From Gemmatimonas sp. (GTDB lineage Bacteria; Gemmatimonadota; Gemmatimonadetes; Gemmatimonadales; Gemmatimonadaceae): a stretch of 64,000 nucleotides of DNA. The notes beneath the pieces are model-generated. The model had not been told where the DNA came from and searched no databases. It saw only the letters and a program-made list of their open reading frames with translations. The DNA is taken from assembly GCA_011390885.1 (NCBI GenBank), contig JAABRO010000013.1, positions 1 through 64,000 on the forward strand. Direction: 5' to 3'. The translations under genes were made by a program, and so were the position numbers. Positions 18,156-27,543 of the stretch are shown here, piece by piece (within the stretch, counting starts at the first letter, position 1; each line of letters opens with the position of its first letter).

Positions 18156-18728
18156 TCAGCGCCCCATCTTGCCGACCATGCGCATGATGTCGTCGAGCGC
18201 ATTGCCGTCGCCGTTGCTGTCGAGCAGACCCGCGAGACCGCCGGCCTTCGCGCCGCCGCCACCGCCACCGCCCATCAGTCCGCCGAGCATGCCACCGAGT
18301 CCGCCCAGGCCGCCGCCAGCGCCCGGCGCCTGCGATCCACCCTGCTTGGCCATGTAGCCGGCCACGGCCATGCCGAGCAGCGGGAGCATCTTCTTGAGCA
18401 GCCCCGCGTCGAGCCCCGACTTGGTGGCGGCATCGGCCGCGACCGCGCGGCTCACGTCCTTGGAGCCGAAGATCTGCCCGAGCACCTGGTTGCCGAGGCC
18501 GACATCGGTGGGCTGTGCACCCACGAGGTTGTCGAGCAGGCCGCCACCACCGAGCTGGGCGACCAGCCCCTCGAGGCCGGCGCCACCCGCCGCCTGCTTC
18601 TTGAAGCCACCCAGGACCGCCGGTGCGAGCGCGGACGCGCCCTGTGCCGCCTGCGCCTCGCTGATGCCGAGGTCCTTGGCCATCGACTGCAGGCCGCCGA
18701 CCTGCTTGAGGAGATCGGTGATGTCCAT
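18156..18728 (-). CDS. DUF937 family protein with Gly-rich segment and EF-hand-like loop
   Basis: Protein of 190 residues; start ATG 18728 follows GGAG by 8 bases. The first 130 residues carry the DUF937 pattern of hydrophobic short helices (LAPAVLGGF, VLGQIFGSKD, LLKKMLPLLGMAVAGY). A low-complexity glycine run follows, then LLDSNGDGNALDDI, which resembles a single calcium-binding EF-hand loop but lacks an acidic residue at position 12. Function is unknown. There is no signal peptide. It is 73 bases downstream of the large Ig-like lipoprotein gene on the same strand. Confidence 0.75.
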   Translation of the reverse strand: MDITDLLKQVGGLQSMAKDLGISEAQAAQGASALAPAVLGGFKKQAAGGAGLEGLVAQLGGGGLLDNLVGAQPTDVGLGNQVLGQIFGSKDVSRAVAADAATKSGLDAGLLKKMLPLLGMAVAGYMAKQGGSQAPGAGGGLGGLGGMLGGLMGGGGGGGAKAGGLAGLLDSNGDGNALDDIMRMVGKMGR

Positions 18729-18801
18729 GTCATGCGCTCCGTTGAGTGGGGTGGCGCACTCCGGCCCTCGTGCAGGTCGGGCGACCTGACGCGCGCCGCG
18801 A

Positions 18802-21441
18802 TCAGTTCGGCCCGCAGTCGAAGAAGTACGCACTCCGGAAGGTAAGGGTGAACGCAGCCAGCTGCACTTGGCCCTCCCCGATCGGCAGCATCGCGGTGCC
18901 CGACACGCGGCCGCGCACGATGCTGCCGTCGTTGGCCGACACGGAGAGGACGGCGTCGGTATCGGTGTACGTGGCCGACGCGGGAATCGCCGTCCAGAGC
19001 ACCGGGCCGCCAAGCACCGGCGCGAAGGAGAACAGCGCCGGCCAGCTGCCGGTCGCATCGACCGCGCGCGGTCCCACCGCCTGCACCGAACCGATCGGAC
19101 CGTCGTCGCTGTCCTCGTCCCGCTCGAACGTCATGGTGAAACTGCCCGGCGATCCCGACGCCGGCACCGGGTAGAGGTGGCCCGCGACCGCGCCGCTCCA
19201 CGTCCCGCCGCGCGCACCGTCGATGGTCAGGCTCCACGTGCACACGCCGGAGACGATCACCGCGGCCGAGCCCTTCACGTCCGGATCCTGCACGCTGGTG
19301 GCCGTCACGCGGTACTCGCCGAGCGTCGTGGGGGCGGTGAACACCCCCGTCGACGAAATCGCCACGGGCGCGCCGGTGGGACCGGTCGCGCTCCACGTCA
19401 CCGCCTTGTTGTCGAGGCCGAGCACGATGGCCGAGAACGTCTGCGACTCTCCCGGGAGCAGCGTCACATCGAAGGGTTCCACCAGCACGGTGCCTGTGAA
19501 GATCTGGCGTGTGGCGGAACGCACGGGCGCTCCGGCTGTCGAGCGCGCGCCGCCCGTGGCAGTGGATGTGAACGTCACGCGAATCGGATAGACGCCGGAG
19601 GCCAGCGGTGTCTGCACCTCGGCGCGCCACGCGTTGCTGCCGAGCTGCGTGGGGCCCGAGACCCACGAACCGGCAGAGAGCGTCCACTCGAGTCCGGGAT
19701 CGAGCGCGTCGATCACGGTGATGTCGAGCACGACGCGGTCGCCGGGCGTGACCGTGCTGCGGCTGGCGACGATCTCGATCTGGATCGGGGCCACCTCGAT
19801 CGTTCGTCTTGCGAAGGCCGGCGCGGCGTCCCCGAAGCGCGAGAGCGTGGTTTCGACCGTGAGCAGCGACTCGCCCGTCCGCACCGGCAGGTAGGTCGGA
19901 TAGTCGCCCACCGTGATCGACGTGCCGGCAACGCGCGCGCGCGTCCACTGCGAACCGGACAGGTCGATGTCGCTCCACGTTTCCGGTGGAATGCGCAGCA
20001 CGCCGTCCGCGTCCGGCACCTTGCCGGCCACGACGCCCACGATGAAGCTCCCGACGTTGTTGATCTGGTCCACCACGCTCGGCGGAAGCGTTGTGCCACT
20101 CACGTGGTCGAACAGGGAGCCCGCCGTGCGCACGCCACCGACCACCTGCAGCACGGCATTGACGATCACCTTGTCGAGCACCATGCCTTCGCTGCGCGCG
20201 CTCACGCGCACGTTGCTGTAGCGGCCCGGCCCGGGTTCGTCCTCGAGGAACCGCGGAATGTCCACGTCGAAGGTGAGGCTGTTCTCGACGAACTCGGACG
20301 GCAGCGTCTTGGCCATCGCGTCGAGGTTGGCCTCGGCGACGAACTGCAGCAGGCTGACCGCCGTGAGCACACCGCCGGTGGCGGTACCCGCGACGAGGCC
20401 GGCGGCGCCGAGCACGAGACCGATGTCCTGCCGTACCTTGGCCTTCGGGTTCGAGGGATCGACCGCGCGCTTCGCCTCGGCCGCCTGCCGCATGGCGGCA
20501 TCGAGCTGCCGACCGTTGGTGATCGGACCCACCGACGAGGGCGACGACGCGCCGCCCGACATGCGTGGCGCGACGGCGTTCGAATCACGGATGGCGCGGC
20601 CGGTGGCCAGCAGCTCGTTCCAGAGCGCGGGCACGCCGACGGCGGCCGTGAGCCGGTCGAGTGTCTCGCGATTGAGTGTGGACTGGCCGAGCAGCGGCGC
20701 GAAGCCGGACGACCCGCGCAGGAGGTCCCGCAGGTCGCGGTCGTGCGACGGGTCGTCGAGCAGCGTCTGCACGATGGCCAGCGGGAGCAGCCGCCGCGGG
20801 AGCACGTCGCGCGCGTCGGACGCGAGCACCGCGGAGCGCGTCAGCCCTTCGCGCGCGAGCGACAGGTCCACCAGCAGCTGCAGGGAATCGAGCACGCCCG
20901 CGAACGCGCCGGGTGCCGCCGGCAGGGGCGCGAGCGTGAGGCGCAGCGGCGCCGTGACGAGCGAATCGCCACGCACCCGCACATCGACGGCGCCCCCCTC
21001 GACGCCGTTCGTGGGGTGCAGCGGCACGAGCAGCCGGTACCGGCCACCCGTCATCGGGAGCAGCGGCATCTGGTACGGTCCCGGCACCGCGGCCGAACCG
21101 GCGCCGGCCGCGGTGATGTCGGCCTGCAGGTTGGTGCGGCCCGCCGGCAGCCCCGAGAGCTCCACCTCCTGCAGCGGCCCGAGCGCTATGGTGGACGCGG
21201 TGGGGGCCGGCGCCTCGGTCGGCCCCGAGAGCGGCGGCGTCGTGGGGGGCGGCGTGGTCGGCGGCGGGGTGGTGGGTGGCGTGGGGCCCGGATTCGTGGG
21301 CGCATCGCCACCACCACCGCACGCGGCCACGAGCATCAAGGCTGCAAGTGCCAGCGTCGTGCGCCGTGGTGCCCTCACGGGCGCGGCGGACCGAACAGAA
21401 GCGATGAGGGCGTCGAGCGTGTGGGGCGACCTGCAAGGCAT
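18802..21441 (-). CDS. Large secreted lipoprotein with Pro-rich stalk and Ig-like domains
   Basis: Start ATG 21441 was chosen for GGAG five bases upstream; a GTG at 21474 is possible. The 879-residue product has a long n-region, hydrophobic core LALAALML and lipobox VAAC, followed by a Thr/Pro stalk of repeated TPP/TTPP units that would hold the protein away from the membrane. The centre is mixed alpha/beta and unrecognised. From about residue 590 two or three Ig-like segments can be seen, including ESQTFSAIVLGLDNKAVTW, typical of bacterial Ig-like (Big) domains. The C-terminal domain is beta-rich and ends in FFDCGPN. Surface adhesion or cell-envelope structure is a guess. Confidence 0.7.
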   Translation of the reverse strand: MPCRSPHTLDALIASVRSAAPVRAPRRTTLALAALMLVAACGGGGDAPTNPGPTPPTTPPPTTPPPTTPPLSGPTEAPAPTASTIALGPLQEVELSGLPAGRTNLQADITAAGAGSAAVPGPYQMPLLPMTGGRYRLLVPLHPTNGVEGGAVDVRVRGDSLVTAPLRLTLAPLPAAPGAFAGVLDSLQLLVDLSLAREGLTRSAVLASDARDVLPRRLLPLAIVQTLLDDPSHDRDLRDLLRGSSGFAPLLGQSTLNRETLDRLTAAVGVPALWNELLATGRAIRDSNAVAPRMSGGASSPSSVGPITNGRQLDAAMRQAAEAKRAVDPSNPKAKVRQDIGLVLGAAGLVAGTATGGVLTAVSLLQFVAEANLDAMAKTLPSEFVENSLTFDVDIPRFLEDEPGPGRYSNVRVSARSEGMVLDKVIVNAVLQVVGGVRTAGSLFDHVSGTTLPPSVVDQINNVGSFIVGVVAGKVPDADGVLRIPPETWSDIDLSGSQWTRARVAGTSITVGDYPTYLPVRTGESLLTVETTLSRFGDAAPAFARRTIEVAPIQIEIVASRSTVTPGDRVVLDITVIDALDPGLEWTLSAGSWVSGPTQLGSNAWRAEVQTPLASGVYPIRVTFTSTATGGARSTAGAPVRSATRQIFTGTVLVEPFDVTLLPGESQTFSAIVLGLDNKAVTWSATGPTGAPVAISSTGVFTAPTTLGEYRVTATSVQDPDVKGSAAVIVSGVCTWSLTIDGARGGTWSGAVAGHLYPVPASGSPGSFTMTFERDEDSDDGPIGSVQAVGPRAVDATGSWPALFSFAPVLGGPVLWTAIPASATYTDTDAVLSVSANDGSIVRGRVSGTAMLPIGEGQVQLAAFTLTFRSAYFFDCGPN

Positions 21442-21493
21442 CGGGGCTCCGAGTGGGGGATTTCGTCCGTCCACTCAGGCGCACGATCAGCGA

Positions 21494-22978
21494 TCAGCCC
21501 GTCATGCGGCCGCGCGCCAGTTCCACCAGCGTCCAGTACGCCGGCGCATAGCCGTGCTCAGCCTGCCACTCGGCCGCCGCCTCGCGCACGGCACGAGCGC
21601 GCGCGGCGTGCTCGGCCCCGTAGCTGCGGTTGCGCAGTGCCGCCGGTGCCGACATCCCCTCGGGAATCGGACCGCTCCCGCCGAACTGCACGCGCACCCA
21701 GCTGTACGCCTTCATCACGCGCGCGATCGGCAGCGTGTGCCAGGCGAACGACAGCGTCGCGCCACGATCGGCCTCCTCCAGCATCACATCGGTCACGGCG
21801 TTGTCCACGTGATCGTCGAAGAGCGTGGCCGCGTCGTGCCACTCGGCCACCACATGCACCTGCGGGTCGTACTCGAGGTCCGAGGGTTCCTGCGTGGCGA
21901 AGTGCTCCACGCCGAACGCGGACAGCCACCGACGCAGCCCCTCACGCGAAATCGTCGAGATGCCCATCCAGAGCGTGAGCCCTTCCGCGCCGTATGCGGC
22001 GGAGGCCACCTCGGAGCAGAAGAGCTTCGCCGGATCGGTGTAGTCCATGCTGAAGTCGTACGGGATGTGCGTGCTGCGCGCCCGCGCGAGCATCGCCGAG
22101 GCCGCGCGGTGCGGCAGCAGGGGATCACGCCGCAGCGCCGGCAGGTCGGCGCGCGGCCGCAGCACCATCACGCGCAGCTTCTTGTCGGCGAGATATCGCT
22201 CGGCGCTCGACACCGACACACCGGCCTCGATGTGCGCCTCGATCACCGAGATCTCGCGCGTGGCGCTGTCCACGTGCACGAGCGCGATGTGCGAGAAGTT
22301 GCCGGGATAGTCGTTGCCACGCGCGATCAGTGCCGAGGTGGGGAAGCCGCCGCGCGAGACGAGAATGTCACCCGAGTGCAGCGTCACGCCGTTCGACTCG
22401 GCGCTCGGCGTGACGGACCGACCCACGGTGGCGGTGGACGCTCCGAGCACGAGGCGCTCCGCGGCGGCGGGCTGCTGCAGCATGACCTCCTCCACCGCCG
22501 CGCGCCCGCCGTACAACGCGCGATAGAGGCGGCTGCGCACTTCGGGGGTGTTCACGTCCCAGGCGAGCGACTGCGCCTTCACGGCCTCGCGCAGGCGCAC
22601 GTGCAGTGCCACGAACCGGGGCACGAGCGACGCCACGGCGCCGCCGCACGCGGCGACCTCGGCGGCGGTGGCGAAGTAGGCCGACTCGAGGGAATCGAAC
22701 ACGAGCGCGGACGGTGCGAGCACCTCGCCGTCGAGTCGTGCGACGCGCGCGTGCAGCGCATCGAGGGCACCGGTGGTCGCGGCGCTGTCGGCACAACCGG
22801 CCGTGCGCGCCTGCACGAAGCGCTGCTCCAGGTCGCGCCAGGCGGCGTCGCGGTCCCACACGAAGCTGCGGGCATCGGCCGGTGCGGGCGGCACCTCAGG
22901 AGCACCTGTCGGCCACACGAGCAGGGCGAGCGGCACGACCGCCAGGCCGGTCAGGGCGCGAGCGCGGCGGAACGGCAT
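21494..22978 (-). CDS. YiiX-like permuted papain-fold amidase/peptidase, exported
   Basis: Protein of 494 residues; start ATG 22978 gives an N-terminal hydrophobic signal (LTGLAVVPLALLVW). The catalytic half (about 210-380) reads GDILVSRGG, then SHIALVHVD with the active His, then EAHIEAGV, and ends with LFCSEVASAAY, whose Cys comes after the His. This His-before-Cys order defines the circularly permuted NlpC/P60 class (YiiX/YebB). The first 200 residues are helical and unrecognised. It probably cleaves an amide in peptidoglycan or a lipid-linked substrate in the periplasm. Confidence 0.75.
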   Translation of the reverse strand: MPFRRARALTGLAVVPLALLVWPTGAPEVPPAPADARSFVWDRDAAWRDLEQRFVQARTAGCADSAATTGALDALHARVARLDGEVLAPSALVFDSLESAYFATAAEVAACGGAVASLVPRFVALHVRLREAVKAQSLAWDVNTPEVRSRLYRALYGGRAAVEEVMLQQPAAAERLVLGASTATVGRSVTPSAESNGVTLHSGDILVSRGGFPTSALIARGNDYPGNFSHIALVHVDSATREISVIEAHIEAGVSVSSAERYLADKKLRVMVLRPRADLPALRRDPLLPHRAASAMLARARSTHIPYDFSMDYTDPAKLFCSEVASAAYGAEGLTLWMGISTISREGLRRWLSAFGVEHFATQEPSDLEYDPQVHVVAEWHDAATLFDDHVDNAVTDVMLEEADRGATLSFAWHTLPIARVMKAYSWVRVQFGGSGPIPEGMSAPAALRNRSYGAEHAARARAVREAAAEWQAEHGYAPAYWTLVELARGRMTG

Positions 22979-23027
22979 GGCGGGCGTGTGCGGAAGGGAG
23001 GCAGACGATGTGAGGGGCGGCGCCGCC

Positions 23028-23381
23028 TTACGCGGTGAAGACGCCCACCATGGCCACCAGCAGGAGCACGAAGATCGCGAGCACCGCAATCATGCCGAGG
23101 GTGCGGAAGCGCGGGTTCTCGACCTTGTGCTCGTACCGCGTGTCATCGAACCAGTAGCCGCGCTCCACCTGCTGGATCACGCCGAGGCGCAGGAGTTCAT
23201 CGAACGGCGCGTCGTGCCGGATCCCGAGCACGGCGAGGGTGGTCGCGCGCTCGGCGCTGGTCGCGTCGACGGCACGGAAGGCCATCGCGATGCGGCGGCG
23301 CTCGGCCAGCAGCGCGGTGGCGATGCGCTTGGCGACCGGCTGGGGTGCGCTGCGCGACGGGCTTGGCGGCGAGGACGGCAT
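23028..23381 (-). CDS. Small single-pass membrane protein
   Basis: A 117-residue protein starting at ATG 23381; the frame upstream is not protein-like. Residues 20-85 are a charged helical domain containing an IRHDAPFDELLRLG segment. A strongly hydrophobic C-terminal helix (MIAVLAIFVLLLVAMVGVF) makes it a tail-anchored protein. No family was recognised. It lies 49 bases ahead of the YiiX-like amidase gene, so joint transcription is likely. Confidence 0.6.
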   Translation of the reverse strand: MPSSPPSPSRSAPQPVAKRIATALLAERRRIAMAFRAVDATSAERATTLAVLGIRHDAPFDELLRLGVIQQVERGYWFDDTRYEHKVENPRFRTLGMIAVLAIFVLLLVAMVGVFTA

Positions 23382-23493
23382 GCGGAGGGCGGAATGCAGG
23401 GGTGAAAGGGGCAGCGACGCCCCGCGTGTCCCCCTCAAGTAATCGGGAACCGGGAGCGCGAGCAACGGGGCCGGCAGTGCGGCCGAGGGAGAT

Positions 23494-24690
23494 TCAGCGC
23501 GGTGCGCGATCCTCGACCAGGCGCAGCGCGCCCGAGGTGAGGTAGCCCGCCGTACCGTCGTCGAACTGCACGCGATACCAGCGGTCACTTGCGCCCACGA
23601 TCTGGACGCCCGTGGCCTCGGGCACCTCACGCAGCGCGTTGCTGGTGGCGCTCGGCGCCTCGCGCAGCGTGGCCTTCGCAATGCGCGTCTCGCCGCGTCG
23701 ACCGAGCCGCGTGGTGTCGGCCGCGATCACAGGCGGCCGCGCGGTGACGAGACGAACGTGCGGCAGCGGATCGATCGGTCCCTGGCCGCGCCGATAGATG
23801 CCGAAGTGCAGGTGCGGTGGCGTGGTGCGCGCGTTGCCGGTGTTGCCCACGAAGCCGAGCGTGTCGCCGCGCCGCACGACCTGGCCGGCCACCACGGCGT
23901 GCGCATCGAGGTGCGCGTAGTACAGCGACAAGCCGCGCGCCTCGTCACGCTGCCACACGACGTTGCCGCCGAGGTTGTTGGGCTCGATGCTGCGCACGAC
24001 GCCATCGGTGGCGGCGAGCACCGGCGTGCCGCGCGGTGCGAAGATGTCGATGCCGTGATGCGTGCGGCGTCCGCCATCCCGGTCCACGCCGAAGAAGCTC
24101 TGAATTGCGCGATTGTCGCGCCCATCCACCGGAAAGGCGAGCGAGGGTTCGCCCTGCAGCGTGATCTCGTAGCTGCCGCTGCGCAGCAGTTCGGGCTGCA
24201 GTCGCACGAGGTAGTCGGCGTCGCGCCGCGCTTCGTAGGCGAGCGCGAGTCGAGTGCCCGCGCTGTCGGACACGACCGCCGAGTCGGCCGTGGCGCGATG
24301 CACGAAGGGGCGCGTCGTGTCGGCCGTGGCCTCGAAGAGGTCGAGGTAGAGCCGCGCCGGCAGCCCCTCGGTGCGCAGCGTGACCACGAGGCGCTGTCCG
24401 TCGCGCAGTGACACGCGCCAGGCCACGGCGCGCGCCTCGCTGCGCGAGTACACGCCCGCCTCGCGCGCCGGCAACCGCGCCACGTGCGGCGCGCGCAGCG
24501 CGCTGTCGCTGGCGGCGAGCCACTCGCGGCCGAGCGCGGTGGAGTCGAGGCCGGCGTCCACGAGCGCGCGCGCGTAGCGCTCGTGCGCAGTCGCCGGCTC
24601 CGGGCGCGTGTCGCGCAGCACGCCGCCGTCGGCGCAGGCGGCGAGTGTCATGGCGAGCAGCACGCCCAAAAATGAGAAGCGACGCGACAC
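23494..24690 (-). CDS. M23 (LytM-type) metallopeptidase lipoprotein with C-terminal SH3-like domain
   Basis: Start GTG 24690 has GAGGA 8 bases upstream and opens onto a signal peptide with lipobox LAAC; ATG 24711 is an alternative. The peptidase region (about 195-310) shows HHGIDIFAPRGTPV with the first zinc ligands, GLSLYYAHLD, and the second motif PHLHFG. The last 70 residues form an SH3-like repeat (RWYRVQFDDGTAGYL). Members cut peptide crosslinks of peptidoglycan or act as activators. The zinc residues look complete. The gene starts 4 bases beyond the stop of the flavoprotein gene and probably ends that operon. Confidence 0.85.
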   Translation of the reverse strand: MSRRFSFLGVLLAMTLAACADGGVLRDTRPEPATAHERYARALVDAGLDSTALGREWLAASDSALRAPHVARLPAREAGVYSRSEARAVAWRVSLRDGQRLVVTLRTEGLPARLYLDLFEATADTTRPFVHRATADSAVVSDSAGTRLALAYEARRDADYLVRLQPELLRSGSYEITLQGEPSLAFPVDGRDNRAIQSFFGVDRDGGRRTHHGIDIFAPRGTPVLAATDGVVRSIEPNNLGGNVVWQRDEARGLSLYYAHLDAHAVVAGQVVRRGDTLGFVGNTGNARTTPPHLHFGIYRRGQGPIDPLPHVRLVTARPPVIAADTTRLGRRGETRIAKATLREAPSATSNALREVPEATGVQIVGASDRWYRVQFDDGTAGYLTSGALRLVEDRAPR

Positions 24691-24694
24691 GTGA

Positions 24695-25699
24695 TCAGTC
24701 CTCGAGCACATGACGGGCCAGCGCGTCGCCACTCAACAGCGCCCCTTCGATGCGTCCACCCACGCACCAGTCACCGGCGGCACCGAGTCCGAGCGCCGGG
24801 TCGTACAGCGCCTCCGTCTCGCTCGCGGGACTGCCAGGAATCGCGTAGCGCCAGCGATGGCCGACCGCGTGCAGCACTGGCACCGACTCGCCAAGCACGT
24901 CGCCGAACGCGTCGAGCATGACGGGCACGAGCGACGTGGCGTCCCGCTCGAGGTGCGCCGCACTCCAGGCGGGCGTGGCGTGCAGCACCCAGCACTCGTG
25001 CGACTCGCGCCCCGGCTTGCTCGCGTTGCGCGCCACCCAGGAGAGCACCGGCGAGTCGTTCACGAAGGCCGCGTCCCACGACACGTTCGGACGGTGCGCG
25101 AGCACGATCATGGCCGCCACGCAGGGGTGCATCGCAACCGCGCCGAGCGCCCCGGTGAACGCCGGCGCGTGCGGTGCGAGCAGCGCGCTGGCCTGTGGTG
25201 CGGGTGCCGACACGAGCACACGATCGAAGCCGGCGTGGATCGTGTCGTCCGCCGTGCGCAGAGTCCATGTGGACGCATCGCGCGAAAGCGCTGCAATCGT
25301 GGTGGCGTGGCGCACGTCGACGTCGCGCGCGAGCGCTTCGCCGAGCGCCCGCATGCCGGGCACGGCCACCCACCGAGTGGGGCCCTCGTCACTCGTGCGC
25401 CACGCGCCACCCTCGCGCACCGCGATCGTGCCCGTCCACGGTGCCACGACGCCGTCGCGCACCCACGCGTCCAGCCGCGCGCGCGTGCGCGCATCGCGCT
25501 GCGTGAAGTACTGCGCGCCATGATCGAAGCGGTACGCACCCTCGCGACGTGTGGCCGCGCGGCCGCCGGGCGCGCGCGCCTTCTCGAACACAGTGACGGT
25601 TGCACCGGCCTCGGCAAGCGCGCGCGCGGCCGAGAGCCCGGCGAGGCCCGCCCCGACCACGGCCACCCGCAGGCCGCGCGCTGGGAGCGCTTCAGCCAT
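24695..25699 (-). CDS. Renalase-like NAD(P)/FAD-dependent oxidoreductase
   Basis: Flavoprotein of 334 residues with the dinucleotide-binding motif VAVVGAGLAGLSAARAL at the N-terminus, EKARAPGGR for the FAD ribose region, and FDHGAQYFT, a stretch shared with renalase and related amine-oxidase-fold proteins. The C-terminal LGLGAAGDWCVGGRIEGALLSG is the FAD-closing motif. Bacterial renalases oxidise misformed dihydropyridine isomers of NAD(P)H, but this particular role is unproven here. Its start overlaps the mqnD stop by 8 bases, implying translational coupling. Confidence 0.8.
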   Translation of the reverse strand: MAEALPARGLRVAVVGAGLAGLSAARALAEAGATVTVFEKARAPGGRAATRREGAYRFDHGAQYFTQRDARTRARLDAWVRDGVVAPWTGTIAVREGGAWRTSDEGPTRWVAVPGMRALGEALARDVDVRHATTIAALSRDASTWTLRTADDTIHAGFDRVLVSAPAPQASALLAPHAPAFTGALGAVAMHPCVAAMIVLAHRPNVSWDAAFVNDSPVLSWVARNASKPGRESHECWVLHATPAWSAAHLERDATSLVPVMLDAFGDVLGESVPVLHAVGHRWRYAIPGSPASETEALYDPALGLGAAGDWCVGGRIEGALLSGDALARHVLED

Positions 25700-26513
25700 G
25701 GCGCTCGGTCGCGTGTGGGGCGTCCGACACGAGTCGCTCGATCGCCCGCATCCCCTGCTCGCCTACGTCGAGCGAGTACGCGTTCACGTACAGTGCGATG
25801 TGTGCATCGCACACGGTGTCGCTCATCTCCTGCGCGTGCTCACGCACGTACGCGCGGCTCGCCGCCGGATGATCGAAGGCGTACTGCACCGAGTCGCGAA
25901 TCGCGCGCTCGGCCACCTGCACCGTGTCGGCATCGAGGTCGGCGCGGGCGCAGATGCCGGCGAGCGGCACGGGCAGCCCGGTCTCCGCTTCCCACCAGTC
26001 GCCGAGGTCGATCACGCACACGAGGCCGTGCTCGCCGTACGTGAAGCGGCTTTCGTGAATGATGAGCCCGGCATCCACTGTGCCGTCGGCCACGGCGCGC
26101 AGGATGCGATCGTAGCGCAGTTCGACCACCTCGCCGAGCGACGGCTCACCGAGCGACGGGGCCGCAAGGCGCAGCAGGCGAAAGGCGGTGGTCTCGCGAC
26201 CCGGAATGGCAAGGCGCCCGCGCACGGCGTCGGCCAGTGCCATGGGCGAGCGGGCGACCACGAGCGGCCCCACGCCCTGCCCGAGCGCCGCGCCGCTGCG
26301 CAGCAGGCGATAGCGGTCGCCCACGGCCGCGAAGGCGCCGACGCTCAGCTTGGTGAGGTCGAACTCTCCAGCGTGCGCGCGGCGGTTGAGCTCCTCGATG
26401 TCGAGCAGCACCGGTTCGATGCGAAACGGCGCATCGACGAGCCCATGCGTGAGCGCGTGGAAGGCGAACGTGTCGTTGGGACAGGGCGAATAGCCGAAGG
26501 TCAGCGTACGCAC
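25692..26513 (-). CDS. mqnD: 1,4-dihydroxy-6-naphthoate synthase
   Basis: MqnD of the futalosine route to menaquinone: it converts cyclic de-hypoxanthinylfutalosine to 1,4-dihydroxy-6-naphthoate. The 273-residue protein has the periplasmic-binding-protein-like fold of the family, opening with FGYSPCPNDTFAFHAL, with DLTKLSVGAF and HESRFTYGEHGL downstream. No signal peptide is seen, as expected for a cytosolic enzyme. It overlaps mqnB upstream by 13 bases and the flavoprotein gene downstream by 8, a tight operon. Confidence 0.92.
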   Translation of the reverse strand: MRTLTFGYSPCPNDTFAFHALTHGLVDAPFRIEPVLLDIEELNRRAHAGEFDLTKLSVGAFAAVGDRYRLLRSGAALGQGVGPLVVARSPMALADAVRGRLAIPGRETTAFRLLRLAAPSLGEPSLGEVVELRYDRILRAVADGTVDAGLIIHESRFTYGEHGLVCVIDLGDWWEAETGLPVPLAGICARADLDADTVQVAERAIRDSVQYAFDHPAASRAYVREHAQEMSDTVCDAHIALYVNAYSLDVGEQGMRAIERLVSDAPHATERHG

Positions 26514-27076
26514 GCAGCGAACTCCGCAGCAAGGATCGGGGTCACCGCGGTGATCGCGGCGAACGCCTCGGCGAAATGCCAGCGCGCACGGTCGGGTTCC
26601 TCGATGTCGTTAGCGATGGCGCGAATCTCGATGGCCGGCACGCCGGCGAGCTGCGCGGCGCGCAGCACACCGAACCCCTCCATGGCCTCCACGTCGCACC
26701 CGGTGGTGCCACCCACGCGCGCGCTCGTGCCGATGGCCAGGGTGAGCACGTCGGGCAGTGCGCGCCGCACCGCGTCGAGCAGCAGCGGCGAGGCCGGCAC
26801 GGTGCGGGGGGCCCACTCGGCGGGCATGTCCTGGAGGTCGGCGTAGCGCGCCTCGGTACCGATCACGAGCGATGCCGGTGCCAGCGCGCGTGCACGGCGC
26901 GCCCCGGCAATGCCCACGTGCAGGATCGCGTCCGGGCGATGCGCCGCGATCGCGGTGGCAGTGGCCGCGGCGGCCTCCACCGGCCCCACGCCGCAGCGCA
27001 GCGTGCGAAAGCCGCGCGGCGTGGCGAGTTCGCGGTCGGTGGCGGCGATGACGAGGATGTCGGCGGGGCGAGACAT
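26501..27076 (-). CDS. mqnB: Futalosine hydrolase
   Basis: MqnB cleaves hypoxanthine from futalosine, the step before MqnC and MqnD. The protein is 191 residues from ATG 27076; upstream open frame is ignored because the conserved core starts at ADILVIAATDREL. The nucleosidase fold shows LHVGIAGA, GCDVEAMEGFG (substrate-contacting Glu) and IRAIANDIE. Its pairing with mqnD, and the choice of MqnB rather than an aminofutalosine-specific MTA nucleosidase, indicates the futalosine variant. mqnA and mqnC are not in the window. Confidence 0.88.
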   Translation of the reverse strand: MSRPADILVIAATDRELATPRGFRTLRCGVGPVEAAAATATAIAAHRPDAILHVGIAGARRARALAPASLVIGTEARYADLQDMPAEWAPRTVPASPLLLDAVRRALPDVLTLAIGTSARVGGTTGCDVEAMEGFGVLRAAQLAGVPAIEIRAIANDIEEPDRARWHFAEAFAAITAVTPILAAEFAACVR

Positions 27077-27114
27077 GACCCCAACAAGTCTAAGCCGCGG
27101 ACAGGCCCCGCGGC

Positions 27115-27543
27115 TCAGCTGATCCAGCGGCCAAGCAGCACCACGGTTCCGGACCAGAGCAGCGCGAGCGCCGAGAGGGACCCGGTCACGGCCGCGACGC
27201 GGCGCACACGCCACCAGCCGAGCGAGCGGGTGGCCGCGGCACCACCCACGTCTTCGCCTTCGTCGTCCGCATTACACGCGTCCGTCCCGGTCCGCTGTAC
27301 GGCCAATCCCCACAGCCCGTGCAGCGACACGGTGAGCGCACCCAGCAGCGCGATGCCCCAGCGATCCGGCTGCACCGCGGCGAGCATGCCGTTGAGCACC
27401 ACGCCTGCCACGGCCTGGCCTGCGAGCAACCGCGGAGAGCAGGCGAGTGCGCGCTCGCGCAGCAGCGCCGCCAGCGACGGCTCCGCCTCTGCGGGCTGCG
27501 GCAAGGGACGCGGATCGCGCGACATGAACGCGTGATGCCTCAC
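27115..27543 (-). CDS. Hypothetical membrane protein
   Basis: A 142-residue product from GTG 27543, which overlaps the preceding stop in a GTGA arrangement; ATG 27525 is an alternative. It has a Pro-rich cytosolic N-terminus and about four hydrophobic segments (LLAGQAVAGVVLNGMLAA, WGIALLGALTVSLHGLWG, VAAVTGSLSALALLW). No family was recognised. It lies 38 bases upstream of mqnB and is likely part of the same transcript. Confidence 0.55.
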   Translation of the reverse strand: MRHHAFMSRDPRPLPQPAEAEPSLAALLRERALACSPRLLAGQAVAGVVLNGMLAAVQPDRWGIALLGALTVSLHGLWGLAVQRTGTDACNADDEGEDVGGAAATRSLGWWRVRRVAAVTGSLSALALLWSGTVVLLGRWIS